64,000 nt of DNA from Pedobacter sp. Leaf170. Lineage in GTDB: Bacteria; Bacteroidota; Bacteroidia; Sphingobacteriales; Sphingobacteriaceae. Of the stretch, positions 62,467 through 64,000 are shown piece by piece. Numbering within the stretch: position 1 is the stretch's first letter; each line of letters begins with the position of its first letter. Location of the stretch: positions 124,001 through 188,000 of the forward strand of contig NZ_CAKLBP010000002.1 in NCBI RefSeq assembly GCF_920984665.1. The letters are read 5' to 3'. The position numbers and the translations under genes are program-made. The notes below the pieces were generated by a model. It saw only the letters and a list, made by a program, of their open reading frames with translations. It made no database searches and was not told where the DNA came from.

Positions 62467-63507
62467 ATGAATTTAGATTTTACTGAAATAAATCAGCCTT
62501 TTTCAAATACCATCCAAATATCTGGTAAAAACTATCTGTACTTTGGCGGAACGGCCTATTTGGGCATCCCGCAGAATAAAGCCTTTATTAATTTATATGT
62601 TGAAGGAATTAAAAAGTTTGGCTTAAATAATGGAACAAGCAGAAGCAATAATATCCAACTCGGCATTTACAAGCATGCAGAAGCGGTGGCTGCTCAAAGA
62701 TTTGGTTCAGAAGCAGCCCTTATTACATCAAGTGGTTATTTGGCCGCTCAGTTAACGGTTAACCAGCTTGCAGCTTTTGGTACCGTAATTTATGCGCCAT
62801 CTACTCATCCGGCGCTTTGGGTAGAAAATCAAATAAATCACACTAATAAATTTGTGGATTGGTCTATAGAAACGGTTGAGCTCATAAATTCATCACCAAA
62901 AAAAAATTGGGTGTTGATTAGCAACTCCATGAATAATATTATGCCTGAAATCTATGATTTTAATTTTTTAAACAAAGTTGATAAGGATAAAAGCATTATT
63001 TTAATTGTTGATGACTCTCATGGTATTGGTGTAAATAATGAGGGTTTGGGTGCTTATTCCGCATTGCCAAAACTGGCTAATGTAGAAAATGTAGTCGTGG
63101 CTTCGATGGCAAAAGCGTTAGGTGTAGATGCAGGAATTGTTCTTGGCTCAGCTTCAATAATAGAGCAACTAAAGAGAACAAATACTTTTGTAGGGGCTTC
63201 TCCGCCCGCTGCTGCAGGTTTATATGCCTTTGTGTATGCCGAAGAAATTTATCAAAAGGCCATTCAAAAGCTTTATGGTAACATCTCAATTTTTGAAAAG
63301 GGATTAATTTCTAAATGTGATTATGCTAAAAATTTTCCTGCTTTTTTATTCCACAACACCGATTTTGCAAACCAACTATTAAATCAGCAGATTTTAATTT
63401 CCTCTTTTCCCTATCCGGGAACCAATAATTTATCCATTAACCGGGTAATTATTTCTAGCTGGCATACCGAAGACCAAATCAATATGTTGTTGTCGGCAAT
63501 TTCATAA
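62467..63507 (+). CDS. PLP-dependent alpha-oxoamine synthase-like aminotransferase (AONS/KBL family)
   Basis: A 346-residue fold type I PLP enzyme. The PLP-binding Lys lies in VVASMAKALGVDAG near residue 214, the Asp-x-His strand in IVDDSHGIG near 175, and the opening YLYFGGTAYLGIP and NGTSRSNNIQ resemble the AONS/KBL fold. Family members condense an amino acid with an acyl-CoA, for example BioF. The pairing with a chitinase gene gives no clue to substrate. Calling it bioF is not justified. Confidence 0.85.
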   Translation: MNLDFTEINQPFSNTIQISGKNYLYFGGTAYLGIPQNKAFINLYVEGIKKFGLNNGTSRSNNIQLGIYKHAEAVAAQRFGSEAALITSSGYLAAQLTVNQLAAFGTVIYAPSTHPALWVENQINHTNKFVDWSIETVELINSSPKKNWVLISNSMNNIMPEIYDFNFLNKVDKDKSIILIVDDSHGIGVNNEGLGAYSALPKLANVENVVVASMAKALGVDAGIVLGSASIIEQLKRTNTFVGASPPAAAGLYAFVYAEEIYQKAIQKLYGNISIFEKGLISKCDYAKNFPAFLFHNTDFANQLLNQQILISSFPYPGTNNLSINRVIISSWHTEDQINMLLSAIS

Positions 63508-63634
63508 ACAGCTTTATGCATTGATTTTTGAAATTATATCAAATATTTCTATAGCCTATCGCCTTGGATAACATTATAAAATTAATACTATATTTATTTT
63601 ATAATAATATAACCAAATTACTTTTGAGCCATAC

Positions 63635-64000
63635 ATGACAGGCTACATTGAAGATATAAGGCAAGGGAACCACAAATCTTTTGAAATAGTTTTTAAACTA
63701 TGGCATAAGAAGGTTTTCGCTTATTTTTTTAATAAAACTGCATCTGATGATTTGGCAGAAGAATTAACTCAACTTGCCTTTATAAAACTCTGGAGATTTA
63801 AGCATACGCTTTCTGATGATTATCCAATTGACATTCAATTGTTTAAAATTTCAAAATCGACATTATTGGATTACTTTAAAAAGGTAGCCACTGAAGACCG
63901 AAATCTATATTTATACAAACTCGAAACCGAAACGAATATAATAGAGCAATCGTTACATTTCGATACAAAGAGACAATTAGACGAGGTTTTAAATTGTCTT
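63635..64000 (+). CDS. ECF-type sigma factor, 3'-truncated by window edge
   Basis: The frame is open from the ATG at 63635 to the window end (122 codons). Region 2 features are visible: KSFEIVFKLWHKKVFAYFFN, DDLAEELTQLAFIKLWRFKH, then FKISKSTLLDYFKKV. Region 4 lies beyond the window. It resembles the sigma-70 factors of the Bacteroides expansion family, which often control SusC/D-type loci through FecR-type anti-sigma factors; what it controls is unknown. Confidence 0.85.
   Translation, partial: MTGYIEDIRQGNHKSFEIVFKLWHKKVFAYFFNKTASDDLAEELTQLAFIKLWRFKHTLSDDYPIDIQLFKISKSTLLDYFKKVATEDRNLYLYKLETETNIIEQSLHFDTKRQLDEVLNCL

Noticed and set aside
1..64000. tRNA, rRNA, insertion sequence or prophage genes
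   Set aside because: No cloverleaf-like tRNA, rRNA segment, transposase, integrase or phage structural gene was recognised; short repeats alone do not support a mobile element. A covariance search (tRNAscan-SE, Infernal) would be needed to be certain for small RNAs.

Overview
The window looks like chromosomal DNA of a low-GC Bacteroidota, most probably a member of the Sphingobacteriaceae such as Pedobacter; the genus is an inference from gene content, not from a database comparison. Supporting signs are abundant lipoproteins and secreted glycan enzymes, a propeller/Y_Y_Y sensor kinase, DUF4175, DUF2911, DUF6249 and DUF6952 proteins, a phosphocholine-specific phospholipase C, TAnnTTTG-type promoter boxes and few Shine-Dalgarno sequences.

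Layout. 1-3027: end of a hexapeptide-repeat protein, a small membrane protein, an apparently frameshifted lipoprotein and an Ig-like lipoprotein. 3128-6948: mnmG and an Uup-type ABC-F protein, with two parS-like sites between them. 7152-10986: a DUF2807 protein and PEP carboxylase (ppc). 11151-12394: a terminator and an array of about six ~197-bp hairpin-rich repeats. 12396-16981: a tetR-tolC-emrA-emrB efflux operon. 17096-19635: a GH9 glucanase followed in the -1 frame by a polysaccharide deacetylase that has no start codon of its own. 19695-22354: small membrane protein, DUF2911 protein, AraC regulator and a NarL-type response regulator. 22374-29297: hybrid-propeller sensor kinase, Tat-exported phospholipase C and a GDPD-GH16 fusion. 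29640-32954: DUF4175 coiled-coil protein. 33057-33523: three 156-bp repeats. 33613-37052: ybeY, the peroxiredoxin/thioredoxin/DUF6952 cluster and two efp paralogs. 37186-42416: two AsmA-like paralogs, LemA and a DUF3137 protein. 42419-49314: a six-gene signalling operon (two histidine kinases, CheR, CheB and two receivers). 49449-54617: zinc metallopeptidase, gltX, a histidine kinase/DinB/thioesterase operon and a DUF6249 protein. 54749-56751: SMR transporter, ECF sigma/anti-sigma pair, cold-shock protein. 56857-64000: lipoprotein, NAGPA-type protein, retropepsin/PDZ protein, PBP4-like carboxypeptidase, GH18 chitinase, an AONS-like PLP enzyme and the start of another ECF sigma gene.

How the genes fit together. 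The content is mostly housekeeping (tRNA modification, translation, anaplerosis, redox defence) with envelope and glycan-degradation functions (GH9/CE4, GH16, GH18, phospholipase C, GDPD) and several signalling modules. No prophage, insertion sequence, CRISPR array, rRNA or tRNA gene was recognised.

The most notable signal is the GH9/deacetylase junction. It has a dnaX-like layout: an SD-like AGGAGG, the heptamer A AAA AAG directly before the stop codon, a 5-nt spacer and a hairpin. That would yield an 846-residue two-enzyme fusion by -1 frameshifting. A one-base sequencing or mutational deletion in an A7 run is the main competing explanation, and a second broken gene in this window (566-1356) has the same A6 signature.
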